Assembly: GCA_035192965.1 (NCBI GenBank)
Contig: CP136571.1
Coordinates: 454,501 to 518,500, forward strand
Source of the DNA: Fuscovulum sp.
Lineage (GTDB): Bacteria; Pseudomonadota; Alphaproteobacteria; Rhodobacterales; Rhodobacteraceae
Direction of reading: 5' to 3'
Length of the DNA stretch: 64,000 bases
Below, in pieces: positions 27,066-34,336 of the stretch (positions are counted from its first letter, which is position 1; every line of letters begins with the position of its first letter). The notes below the pieces were generated by a model, which saw nothing but the letters and a program-made list of their open reading frames with translations, did not search any database and was not told the origin of the DNA. The position numbers and the translations under genes were made by a program.

Positions 27066-27098
27066 AAGAGCGGGCCTTGTGCCCGCTCTTTCTTTTTT
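27066..27098 (+). terminator. Rho-independent terminator of porin 1
   Basis: A 10-bp stem aagagcgggc/gcccgctctt with a 5-nt loop is followed by tcttttttg, 24 bases past the stop codon. Confidence 0.93.
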
Positions 27099-27128
27099 GC
27101 GGTCCGCAGCATAGCGTCCCGGCCAAAG

Positions 27129-29312
27129 ATGACCCACAGCCCGATGACCAACCCCCTGCCTGATTTCCGCAAACTTTATGAAACCGGCCTGTCGCTGTTG
27201 CAGGCAGGGCAGCGGGATGAGGCGCTTAAGCACTTTGTCACCGCAATTCAGGCCCGCCCCGATCTGGCCGAGGCGTGGTGGCAGGCGGCGCTGATCTTCA
27301 TCGATGCGCATCAATTCCCCAAAGCCTTGCACCATGCCGCACGGGCGGTGGAGTTGCGCCCCGAAGAACCCACCGTCTGGGCCACATGGGCGGATGCTGT
27401 GGCCTTATCGGGCGATGCAGTGGCCGAGCGGGCGTTCCTGGACAAACTGCGCAAGGCGCGTATCGCCCCGGCTATCCGCCTGCGTCTACAAGACAGGTTC
27501 GGCGCGGAACGCAAAGGGGGTAAGGGTGCCGTCGGCCGCGCCCCCCGCCCCCGGCTGGATGCCATCGCCAAATTGATCTCCGCCGCCCGCTTTGATCGGG
27601 CTGAGGTTGAGGCCACCCTCCTGCTGCGCGATGCGTCCGACAGCGCGGTGGCCTGCAACATGTTGGGCGTCGCCATGGCCGCGCAGGGAAAGGCCGAGGC
27701 TGCGTTGGCGCAGTTCAAGGCCGCGATCCGGATTGACCCGTTCTTTGCCGATCCCTTTTTCAACCTGGGCCGCGAACTGGCCAACCTGAACCGCAGGGCC
27801 GAGGCGGAAAGGATGCTGCGCGCTGCCATCGCCCGCGCCCCGGCCTTTGCTTCGGCGCTGATGCTGTATGCCGATCTGCTGATGCAGGATCAGCGCAGCC
27901 GGGACGCGCTGCCCTTTCTGCGCCGCGTCGCAGCCATGCCCGCCGCGCCGGCACAGGCACGGCTGAAACTGGGCGGCGCATTGAATGAGGCGAAGGAGTT
28001 TGAAGAGGCGGTCGCCATCCTGCGCCGCGTGGCCGAAAGCGACGGTGAAACGATCTATGGGCTGACGACACTGGCCGAGGCGGAGATGGCCCTTGGCCGG
28101 GCCGACGATGCCCTTGCCACGGTTGACCGCGCGCTGACGCTTGCCCCCGATCACGTGGTGGCGACAGGGCGCAAGGCGATGATCCTGCAAACCCTTGGCC
28201 GGTTCGATGAGGCGCGGCCCCTATTCCTCAAGGTGATGGAGGCCGACCCGAAGAACGGCGCCTATTTCCGCAGCTATATGAACAGCACCAAATCCGCGCC
28301 GGGCGATCCGGTGCTGGACCGGATGATCGGCCTGATCGACCAACCCGGACTTGCCCCCCGATCCGAGATGAATTTCGGCTTTGCCATCGCCAAGGGGCTT
28401 GAGGATCAAAAGGATCACGCCCGCGCCTTTACCTATCTGCGGCGCGCGAATGATATCGTCTGCCGCCTCACGCCCTATGACCATTCCGCGCGGCTGGCCG
28501 AGGTGGCAAAGCTGCAAGATGCCTTTCGCGGGCATGATTGGGCGGGGCATCGCGTGGCCGATACGTCGGATGCCGCGCCGATCTTCATCACAGGGATGCC
28601 CCGGTCGGGCACCACCTTGATTGAACAGATCATCGCCAGCCATTCGCGGGTGACAGGTGGGGATGAATTGGATTTCCTACCCAAGCTGGCATCAGGTCGC
28701 CTGTTCAACGATCCCCTGTCCCCCATGGCCCGGCGGATCAGCGCGATTCCGGATCCTGAAATTGCCGCACTGGGGCGCGATTACTTGGCGAAGGTCACCG
28801 AGCGCTTTCCGGGCGCGGACATCGTCACCGACAAGTCGATCACTAGTTACATGTATCTGGGGCTGGTCAAGCTGGCCCTGCCCAATGCCCGTTTCATCAT
28901 CGTGCGCCGCGATCCGCGCGACACGCTGCTGTCGATCTACAAGAACCGCTTTCCTGAAGGGACGCACCTTTACGCCTATGACCTGCGCGCGCTGGCGCAT
29001 CACTATGCCACCTTTGTTGACATGATCGACTTCTGGCGCGCGGAAACGCCGGGTTGGTTCACCGAGGTGCAGTATGAAAACCTTGTCGCCAACCCCGAAA
29101 ATGAGTCGCGCCGCCTGATCGCCGCCTGCGGGTTGGATTGGCAGGAGGCCTGCCTGAACTTTCACAACAACGAACGCCAGGTCCACACGTTGAGCGTGTA
29201 TCAGGTGCGGCAACCGATATCTGGCGGGTCGGTGAAGGCATGGCAGCGCTATGAAAAGGAACTGGCCCCGATGATTGAGGTGCTGGTCGAGCGTGGGCTT
29301 TTGCCGGACTGA
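27129..29312 (+). CDS. TPR-repeat protein with C-terminal sulfotransferase domain
   Basis: The first ~420 residues of this 727-residue protein are tetratricopeptide repeats (for example GLSLLQAGQRDEALKHFVTAIQARPDLAEAWWQAALIF), a protein-binding superhelix. The C-terminal ~250 residues are a sulfotransferase: the PAPS-binding P-loop is FITGMPRSGTTLIEQIIASH at about 485-504, and the 3'-phosphate loop is IVRRDPRDTLLSIYKNRF. There is no signal peptide, so it is cytoplasmic. The acceptor is unknown; carbohydrate or protein are both possible. The start is the first ATG, with no strong ribosome-binding site; ATG 27144 is an alternative. The gene sits between two porin genes with terminators on both sides. 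Confidence 0.92.
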   Translation: MTHSPMTNPLPDFRKLYETGLSLLQAGQRDEALKHFVTAIQARPDLAEAWWQAALIFIDAHQFPKALHHAARAVELRPEEPTVWATWADAVALSGDAVAERAFLDKLRKARIAPAIRLRLQDRFGAERKGGKGAVGRAPRPRLDAIAKLISAARFDRAEVEATLLLRDASDSAVACNMLGVAMAAQGKAEAALAQFKAAIRIDPFFADPFFNLGRELANLNRRAEAERMLRAAIARAPAFASALMLYADLLMQDQRSRDALPFLRRVAAMPAAPAQARLKLGGALNEAKEFEEAVAILRRVAESDGETIYGLTTLAEAEMALGRADDALATVDRALTLAPDHVVATGRKAMILQTLGRFDEARPLFLKVMEADPKNGAYFRSYMNSTKSAPGDPVLDRMIGLIDQPGLAPRSEMNFGFAIAKGLEDQKDHARAFTYLRRANDIVCRLTPYDHSARLAEVAKLQDAFRGHDWAGHRVADTSDAAPIFITGMPRSGTTLIEQIIASHSRVTGGDELDFLPKLASGRLFNDPLSPMARRISAIPDPEIAALGRDYLAKVTERFPGADIVTDKSITSYMYLGLVKLALPNARFIIVRRDPRDTLLSIYKNRFPEGTHLYAYDLRALAHHYATFVDMIDFWRAETPGWFTEVQYENLVANPENESRRLIAACGLDWQEACLNFHNNERQVHTLSVYQVRQPISGGSVKAWQRYEKELAPMIEVLVERGLLPD

Positions 29313-29350
29313 ACGGCATTAAACTACTGAAATAATGAGATAAAAGTAGG

Positions 29351-29383
29351 AAAGGGCCGCCCCATACAGGGGTGGCCCTTTGT
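29351..29383 (+). terminator. Terminator after the TPR-sulfotransferase gene
   Basis: A 13-bp stem aaagggccgcccc/ggggtggcccttt (one G-T pair, loop of 5) ends in a short T run (tttg). Confidence 0.78.
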
Positions 29384-29417
29384 GCCATCCGTGCCGCACT
29401 GTGGCGGGAATGCACCG

Positions 29418-29432
29418 TTAACTTTTGTTAAT
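29418..29432 (+). promoter_or_regulatory. TTAA-N6-TTAAT motif upstream of porin 2
   Basis: The sequence ttaacttttgttaat ends 90 bases before the porin 2 ATG and matches the porin 1 motif in 13 of 15 positions. The two porin upstream regions show little other similarity that I can see, which makes this motif stand out as a shared control element. Confidence 0.5.
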
Positions 29433-29522
29433 CGTAATGTCCGTATCCATAACACTTTATCATCAACGCCCGTCAGGAGTAGTTTCCCGCCATCGGTTCA
29501 TTACCTAGTAAGGAGAATACCA

Positions 29523-30515
29523 ATGAAAAAAGTACTGCTCGCGACGACCATGCTCGTCGGCGGCGCATCCATCGCCGCAGCAGAAGTGACCCTGTCGGGT
29601 AACGCCCGCATGGGTATCATCTCGAACTTCTCGGATGGCAACGCTCTGAACGGCAACGAAAGCGACGTGGTGTTCACCTCGCGCGCTCGTGTCGTTTTCA
29701 CCCTGTCGGGCGAGTCGGATTCGGGCCTGTCCTTCGGCGCAACGTTCCGCGCTGACAACGCTGGTGCCGCCGCCGCTGGCGACGCAGGTTCGGTGTTCAT
29801 TTCCGGCTCTTTCGGCAAGCTGTCGATGGGCGACGTTGATGGCGCTGCGCAAATGGCAACCGGCCACGTGGCTGGCGTCGGCCTGACCGGGATTGGCGAC
29901 CTGAACGAGTCGACCTTCCTCGCCGCTGGCGATGGCGCGACCGACCCGACCGCTCTGTATGAGTACTCGGCTGGCGATCTGACTGTGTACTTGTCGGTAA
30001 CCAACCCGCAGACGACCTTCACCCCCGCTGTTGTTGGGCCGCCGGCAGTTGCCGCCGTGTTCACCGACACGCAGGCTCTCGCTCTTGGTGCCACGTACAC
30101 CTTCGGTGACTATACTGTCGGTCTCGGCTACGAAAAACTGACCGTTGACAGCGGCGTGTCGGCTCCGGCCGCCGTGACCGTCACCGATCTTGACCACGTC
30201 GTGCTGAAGTTGTCCGGCAGCGTCGCTGGGTTCAACGTGCAGGGCCTCATCGGCCAGGCAGACGGCACCCGCGCTGGCGCTGTCCTGAACAACGCCAAGC
30301 AGTACGCGATGTCGGTTGGCTACACCACCGGCGCGATCACCGGTACGGCCTTCTACTCCGATGACTCGGCTCTGGGTGGCACTGTCGGCTATGGCATCGG
30401 CGCGTCCTACGACCTCGGCGGTGGTGCATCGGTCGTCGGCGGCGTGGCGCAGTCGAAGGTTGCCGGTCCGAATGACCGCACCGCTTTCGACCTGGGTCTG
30501 TCGTTCTCGTTCTGA
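29523..30515 (+). CDS. Rhodobacter-type outer-membrane porin, copy 2
   Basis: The start MKKVLLATTMLVGGASIAAA|E (330 residues) follows an aaggaga site; in-frame sequence upstream is not signal-like. It is a close paralogue of the porin at 26080, differing most in surface-loop regions such as NPQTTFTPAVVGPPAVAAVFTD, where it has a short insertion, and KLTVDSGVSAPAAVTVTD. The barrel ends in the C-terminal FDLGLSFSF. Both copies share the same codon bias. The loop differences suggest different pore selectivity or exposure to phage or predators, but that is inference. It has its own upstream motif and terminator. Confidence 0.95.
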   Translation: MKKVLLATTMLVGGASIAAAEVTLSGNARMGIISNFSDGNALNGNESDVVFTSRARVVFTLSGESDSGLSFGATFRADNAGAAAAGDAGSVFISGSFGKLSMGDVDGAAQMATGHVAGVGLTGIGDLNESTFLAAGDGATDPTALYEYSAGDLTVYLSVTNPQTTFTPAVVGPPAVAAVFTDTQALALGATYTFGDYTVGLGYEKLTVDSGVSAPAAVTVTDLDHVVLKLSGSVAGFNVQGLIGQADGTRAGAVLNNAKQYAMSVGYTTGAITGTAFYSDDSALGGTVGYGIGASYDLGGGASVVGGVAQSKVAGPNDRTAFDLGLSFSF

Positions 30516-30535
30516 TCCCTTACCGGATCACAGGG

Positions 30536-30564
30536 AAAGGGCGGGCCGATGGCCCGCCCTTTTT
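30536..30564 (+). terminator. Rho-independent terminator of porin 2
   Basis: A 12-bp stem aaagggcgggcc/ggcccgcccttt with a 3-nt loop ends in a run of five T residues. Confidence 0.93.
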
Positions 30565-30625
30565 CGTTCCTCGCTTCCCTTCGACGCGGCGCTATGATTC
30601 TGATGCGGCAAAGACGGAGGGGCGT

Positions 30626-31282
30626 ATGTCACTGGCACAGATCACCGCGCGGGTGCGGGCGGCGGAACAGGCGGCGGGGCGGGCTGAGGGATCGGTCACG
30701 CTGATCGCCGTATCCAAGGTGCAGCCGCTGGACCGCGTCGTCGCGGTGCTGGAGGCGGGGCATCGCATATTTGGCGAAAACTATGTGCAGGAAGCGGCGG
30801 GCAAGTGGCCCGACCTGCGCGCGCGCTTTGGCGCGGTCGGGGTGCATATGATCGGCCCCTTGCAAACCAACAAGGCCAAGGTGGCGGTGGATCTGTTCGA
30901 TGCGATCCATACGGTGGACCGCCCGTCGCTGGCGGAAAAGCTGGCCCGTCTGGCGCAGGAGCGGGGGCGCTGCCCGGCGTTGTTCGTGCAGGTGAACACC
31001 GGGGAAGAACCGCAAAAGGCCGGGGTCATGCCGGGGGAAGTGGACGCGTTCCTTGCCACCTGCGCCACGATGGACTTGCCCATTCAGGGCCTGATGTGCA
31101 TCCCACCCGAAGGCGAAGACAGCACGCCGCATTTCACCGCGCTTGCCGCCATGGCCGCGCGCAACGGGCTGACGGGCCTGTCCATGGGGATGAGCGGCGA
31201 TTTCGAGGCGGCGATTGCAGCGGGCGCCACCCATATCCGCGTGGGATCGGCCATTTTCGGCGCGCGGACCTACGCCGTTTAG
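30626..31282 (+). CDS. YggS-type pyridoxal-phosphate homeostasis protein
   Basis: This 218-residue protein is a single-domain PLP-binding TIM barrel of the YggS/PROSC family, which buffers PLP and affects amino-acid and keto-acid balance. The PLP lysine is Lys31 in LIAVSKV. Other family segments are FGENYVQEA, HMIGPLQTNKAK, LFVQVNTGEEPQKAGV and LSMGMSGDFEAAIAAGATHIRVGSAIFG. The start has an aggag-like site (cggaggggcgt). It has a short spacer to the convergent LysR gene. Confidence 0.95.
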   Translation: MSLAQITARVRAAEQAAGRAEGSVTLIAVSKVQPLDRVVAVLEAGHRIFGENYVQEAAGKWPDLRARFGAVGVHMIGPLQTNKAKVAVDLFDAIHTVDRPSLAEKLARLAQERGRCPALFVQVNTGEEPQKAGVMPGEVDAFLATCATMDLPIQGLMCIPPEGEDSTPHFTALAAMAARNGLTGLSMGMSGDFEAAIAAGATHIRVGSAIFGARTYAV

Positions 31283-31295
31283 GGAGGGCGTGCCG

Positions 31296-32186
31296 TCAGG
31301 CCGCGCCCTTTGCAAAGCGTTCCGATTCGGCAATCAGCGCGGCCAGCACCGGGGTCAGCGGATCACGCCGCGCGGCAATCAGGCCGACAAGGTGTTCCAC
31401 CTCGGGCGCCACGATGGGAATGGCGCGCAACTGGCCATCCGCCACGAACATCTGCGCCAATTGGCGCGGCACGATGGAAGACCACCGCCCCGTCATCACA
31501 TGGCTGATCAGCGCGATGGAGGAATTGGATTCGATCTGCGGCACCACATTGGCCCCCGCCTCGGCCAGATGCTGGTTCACGATGCGGCGGTTCTGCATAT
31601 CGCCCGTCAGCAGGCAAAGCGGTTGTTCCGCCACCTCGGCCCAGGTCACCTGATCGCGGTCAGCCAGTGCGGTTCCGGGGGCGCAAAGCAGGCGGTAGAA
31701 TTCGGCGTAAAGCGGCACCTGCGCCACGCGGCCCAGCGGTTCATTGTCCAGATAGGTGATGCCCGCATCCAGATCGAGGGACTCGATGCCGGTCAGGATC
31801 TCGGCGCTCGTGCGCGACAGGATCGAGACGCGGACATTGGGATGGCGCGCGGTGAAGGGGCCGGTCAGGCCCGCCACCATGGGCAGGGCGGTGGGGATCA
31901 CCCCCAGCCGCAGATTGCCAGACAGGCCCGCGCGCACAGTGCGCATCTCATCCTTTAGCGCGCGCATGTCGCCCACGATGCGGCGGCCCCAGTCCAGCAC
32001 GCGCTGGCCTTCGGGCGTCAGCCCCTGATAGCGCGAGCCGCGAAAGACGAGTTGCACGCCCAGCTGATCCTCTAACTGCCGGATGGCCGAGGACAGGGTG
32101 GGTTGCGTGACGCCGCAAGCCTCGGCCGCGCGGCCGAAGTGGCGTTCCTGGGCAAGGGCGATGAACATTTCAAGCTTGTCGATCAT
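31296..32186 (-). CDS. LysR-family transcriptional regulator (CbbR-like)
   Basis: I begin it at MIDKLEMFIALAQERHFGRA, the normal LysR start, giving 296 residues; nine more in-frame residues upstream are unlikely. The helix-turn-helix is FGRAAEACGVTQPTLSSAIRQLEDQLG (about 17-43) and the effector domain fills the rest. The start resembles LysR proteins that in other Rhodobacterales lie beside formate dehydrogenase genes, but no such genes are in this window. It diverges from the S49 peptidase gene with a 62-base gap, so either may be controlled here. The target is unknown. Confidence 0.92.
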   Translation of the reverse strand: MIDKLEMFIALAQERHFGRAAEACGVTQPTLSSAIRQLEDQLGVQLVFRGSRYQGLTPEGQRVLDWGRRIVGDMRALKDEMRTVRAGLSGNLRLGVIPTALPMVAGLTGPFTARHPNVRVSILSRTSAEILTGIESLDLDAGITYLDNEPLGRVAQVPLYAEFYRLLCAPGTALADRDQVTWAEVAEQPLCLLTGDMQNRRIVNQHLAEAGANVVPQIESNSSIALISHVMTGRWSSIVPRQLAQMFVADGQLRAIPIVAPEVEHLVGLIAARRDPLTPVLAALIAESERFAKGAA

Positions 32187-32248
32187 GTGACGCAGCCTGA
32201 CGGCATTCCGCACTTGTCCGCAAGACCTGCGCCACCTAGCTGTGAGGT

Positions 32249-33043
32249 ATGAAACGCTTCATCCCCTTTATGCCGAAACCCGCCCTAGTTCCCGTGATCC
32301 GCCTTCAGGGCGCGATCGGCATGGGGACGCGCGGGTTGAACGATGCTTCTGTCGCGCCGCTGATCGAACGCGCCTTTTCCAAGGGCAAGCCTGCGGCGGT
32401 GGCGCTGGTGATCAATTCACCGGGCGGGTCTGCGGTGCAATCGTCGCTCATCGCGGCGCGTATCCGACGGCTGGCCGATGAAAAGAAGGTTCCGGTCCAT
32501 GCCTTTGTCGAGGATGTGGCCGCATCGGGCGGCTATTGGCTGGCCTGCGCGGCGGATGACATCTGGGTGGATGGGTCATCCATCGTGGGGTCCATCGGGG
32601 TGATCTTTGCCTCTTTCGGGTTCCCTGAACTGATGGCGCGGCAAGGGATCGAACGGCGCGTGGTCACGGCGGGGCGGTCGAAAAGCTTTGCCGATCCCTT
32701 CCTGCCGCAGAAGCCCGAGGATGTGGAACGGCTGAAACGGTTGCAGGACCCGATCCATGCGGCCTTTATCGACCATGTAAAGGCCCGGCGCGGCGCACGG
32801 CTGGACCTGTCGGCCGATCTGTTCAACGCCGATGTCTGGGTGGGGCAGCAGGCGATTGGGGTGGGCCTCGTCGACGGTTTGGCGCATCTGCGCCCCAAGA
32901 TGATGGAGATGTACGGCGAAAAGGTGCGTCTGGTACCCTTTGGCCAACGTCGCAGTCTGTTGCAAAGGCTGGGCATGGCCGCGACGGATGGGTTGATGCA
33001 GGGCATCGAGGAACGCGCGCTTTGGGCGCGGTTCGGGCTTTAG
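32249..33043 (+). CDS. S49-family serine peptidase (SppA/SohB-like)
   Basis: This 264-residue protein has the S49 core: VINSPGGSAVQSS (55-67), the catalytic Ser93 in VAASGGYW, and the general-base lysine in GRSKSFADPF (Lys145), so the Ser-Lys dyad is intact. It lacks an obvious N-terminal signal or membrane helix, and is a short single-repeat form as in SohB and archaeal SppA. The family digests cleaved signal peptides or regulates membrane proteins. It is followed without a gap (TAGATG) by the small zinc-ribbon protein, then by a pteridine-reductase-like SDR. Confidence 0.92.
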   Translation: MKRFIPFMPKPALVPVIRLQGAIGMGTRGLNDASVAPLIERAFSKGKPAAVALVINSPGGSAVQSSLIAARIRRLADEKKVPVHAFVEDVAASGGYWLACAADDIWVDGSSIVGSIGVIFASFGFPELMARQGIERRVVTAGRSKSFADPFLPQKPEDVERLKRLQDPIHAAFIDHVKARRGARLDLSADLFNADVWVGQQAIGVGLVDGLAHLRPKMMEMYGEKVRLVPFGQRRSLLQRLGMAATDGLMQGIEERALWARFGL

Positions 33044-33235
33044 ATGCTGGTCAAGATCTTCATCCTGTTTCTGGGTGGCATGGCCCTGATCGGGTTGATT
33101 GGCAAATGGCTGTTTCCCGGTGCAATCCGCCGCGCGGTATCAAAACGCGCCAGCTTGGCGAAACCCTCTCGCTGCGGGCGTTGTGGGCGCTATCTCATCG
33201 GCACGGATGGGTGCGATTGCGGCGAGAAGGGCTGA
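33044..33235 (+). CDS. 63-residue membrane-anchored zinc-ribbon microprotein
   Basis: The ATG directly follows the S49 peptidase stop. The first ~24 residues (MLVKIFILFLGGMALIGLIG) form one membrane helix; next comes a basic linker (RRAVSKRASLAKPSR), then CGRCGRYLIGTDGCDCGEKG, in which four cysteines (CxxC...CxC) form a zinc ribbon or knuckle. The basic linker predicts a cytoplasmic C-terminus. I do not recognise a named family. Tight packing between the peptidase and the SDR (one base before the next start) argues for a real gene, and the ordered architecture makes chance unlikely. Confidence 0.75.
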   Translation: MLVKIFILFLGGMALIGLIGKWLFPGAIRRAVSKRASLAKPSRCGRCGRYLIGTDGCDCGEKG

Positions 33236-33236
33236 T

Positions 33237-34013
33237 ATGCGGGCATTGGTAACAGGGGCGGGGCGCCGGCTGGGGCGCGAGATGGCGTTGTATCTGGCGC
33301 GGCGCGGGCATGACGTGGCCGTCCACTACGCCGGCAGCCGGGATGACGCTGATGCCGTGGTGGCCGAGATCCGGGCAATGGGCCGCAAGGCCGCCGCCGT
33401 GCAGGCCGATCTGTTGATCGAGGCGCAGACCGAGGCTTTGGTGGGCCGTTGCGTGGACGCGCTGGGCGGGCCGCTGACAGTGCTGGTGAACAACGCGTCG
33501 ATCTTTGAACATGACAGCTTCGAGTCCGCCACCCGCAGCAGCTGGGACCGCCATATCGAATCCAACCTGCGCGCACCTTTCGTGCTGATCCAGCAGTTTG
33601 CGGCGCAGGCGATGGACCCGGTGGCAGATGCGGCGGGTGAGCCTGTGGCGCAGGCGCTGGTGGTGAACATGGTGGATCAGCGCGTGTGGAAGCTGACGCC
33701 GGAATATGCCAGCTACACGGTGGCCAAGGCTGCACTTTGGGCGCTGACGCAGACCGCCGCGCAAGGGCTTGCCCCGCGTGTAAGGGTGAACGCGATCGGC
33801 CCCGGCCCGACGTTGCAAGGCGGCCGGCAAAGCGCCGAGGCCTTCGCCACCCAGCGCGCCGCAACCGTTCTGGGCCGTGGCGCGAACCCGGCGGATATCA
33901 CCGCAGCACTTGGATTTTTCCTCGAATCCCCGGCTGTGACGGGGCAAATGATTGCGGTCGACGGGGGGCAACATCTGGCCTGGCAGACGCCGGATGTGAT
34001 GAATGTCGAGTAA
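33237..34013 (+). CDS. SDR of the pteridine reductase (PTR1/FolM-like) type
   Basis: I start it at MRALVTGAGRRLG after a gagaagg site, giving 258 residues. Three features set it apart from ordinary SDRs: the cofactor motif TGAGRRLG, the VHY at 29-31 that matches PTR1, and an aspartate (Asp147 in NMVDQR) in place of the catalytic serine, together with Tyr160 and Lys164 (YTVAK). PTR1 has the same NMVD and YxxxK arrangement, and E. coli FolM (dihydromonapterin reductase) also uses Asp. The likely reaction is NADPH-dependent reduction of a pterin or dihydropterin. The downstream half (NAIGPGPTLQGG) is normal. It closes the S49-microprotein operon. Confidence 0.82.
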   Translation: MRALVTGAGRRLGREMALYLARRGHDVAVHYAGSRDDADAVVAEIRAMGRKAAAVQADLLIEAQTEALVGRCVDALGGPLTVLVNNASIFEHDSFESATRSSWDRHIESNLRAPFVLIQQFAAQAMDPVADAAGEPVAQALVVNMVDQRVWKLTPEYASYTVAKAALWALTQTAAQGLAPRVRVNAIGPGPTLQGGRQSAEAFATQRAATVLGRGANPADITAALGFFLESPAVTGQMIAVDGGQHLAWQTPDVMNVE

Positions 34014-34115
34014 GCTGGACAGTCGGTTGTCAGGGGTGCTTGGCAAAGTTGTCCACTTCTGACGGTTTGGTTACCAAGCCGTTACAAAATCCCTAAGATT
34101 ATCAGTGATTTGCCA

Positions 34116-34124
34116 TGTGGATGA
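34116..34124 (-). promoter_or_regulatory. DnaA-box-like site, one mismatch
   Basis: The minus-strand reading is tcatccaca, one base from the consensus ttatccaca. Confidence 0.45.
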
Positions 34125-34236
34125 AAATCTTTCCTTTGTTTTCAATACGTTAAAAAACTGCCTATTTTTTAATCAACACAGGGAACCGGGCCAAAAACAA
34201 GGGAAAAACTGGGTTGGAAAAAACTTTCCCGCAGAC

Positions 34237-34245
34237 TTATCCACA
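34237..34245 (+). promoter_or_regulatory. Perfect DnaA box (ttatccaca)
   Basis: The nine bases match the strong DnaA-binding consensus exactly, inside an AT-rich spacer 92 bases before the uvrC ATG. A single 9-mer can occur by chance, so the site needs the cluster context to matter. Confidence 0.5.
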
Positions 34246-34336
34246 AAAAGAGTGGACAGCTTTCCCCTTGCTCTTGGCCTTTTGCCGTTGCAGCGAGGGA
34301 CCAGAATCGATGCATCTCGGATAAAGTGTAAACCTC

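Larger units (their letters stand above)
34014..34336. other. AT-rich intergenic region with DnaA-box-like sites
   Basis: This 323-base spacer separates the SDR gene from uvrC. It is clearly AT-richer than the surrounding DNA and has T and A runs (tattttttaatc, ggaaaaaac). It holds one perfect DnaA box and a one-mismatch box (listed separately), plus two weaker copies, ttgtccact at 34049-34057 and agtggacag at 34251-34259. I see no gene in it. It may be the uvrC promoter, a DnaA-regulated site, or a replication-origin segment; see findings. Confidence 0.6.

Noticed and set aside
26059..27126. Minus-strand frame opposite porin 1 (and a similar one at 29505-30197)
   Set aside because: Both mirror the biased codon use of the porins; their resemblance to each other follows from porin similarity.
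34014..34336. A firm call of chromosomal oriC
   Set aside because: One perfect and one near-perfect DnaA box in an AT-rich spacer are not enough, and parAB, gidAB, hemE or dnaA are not in the window.
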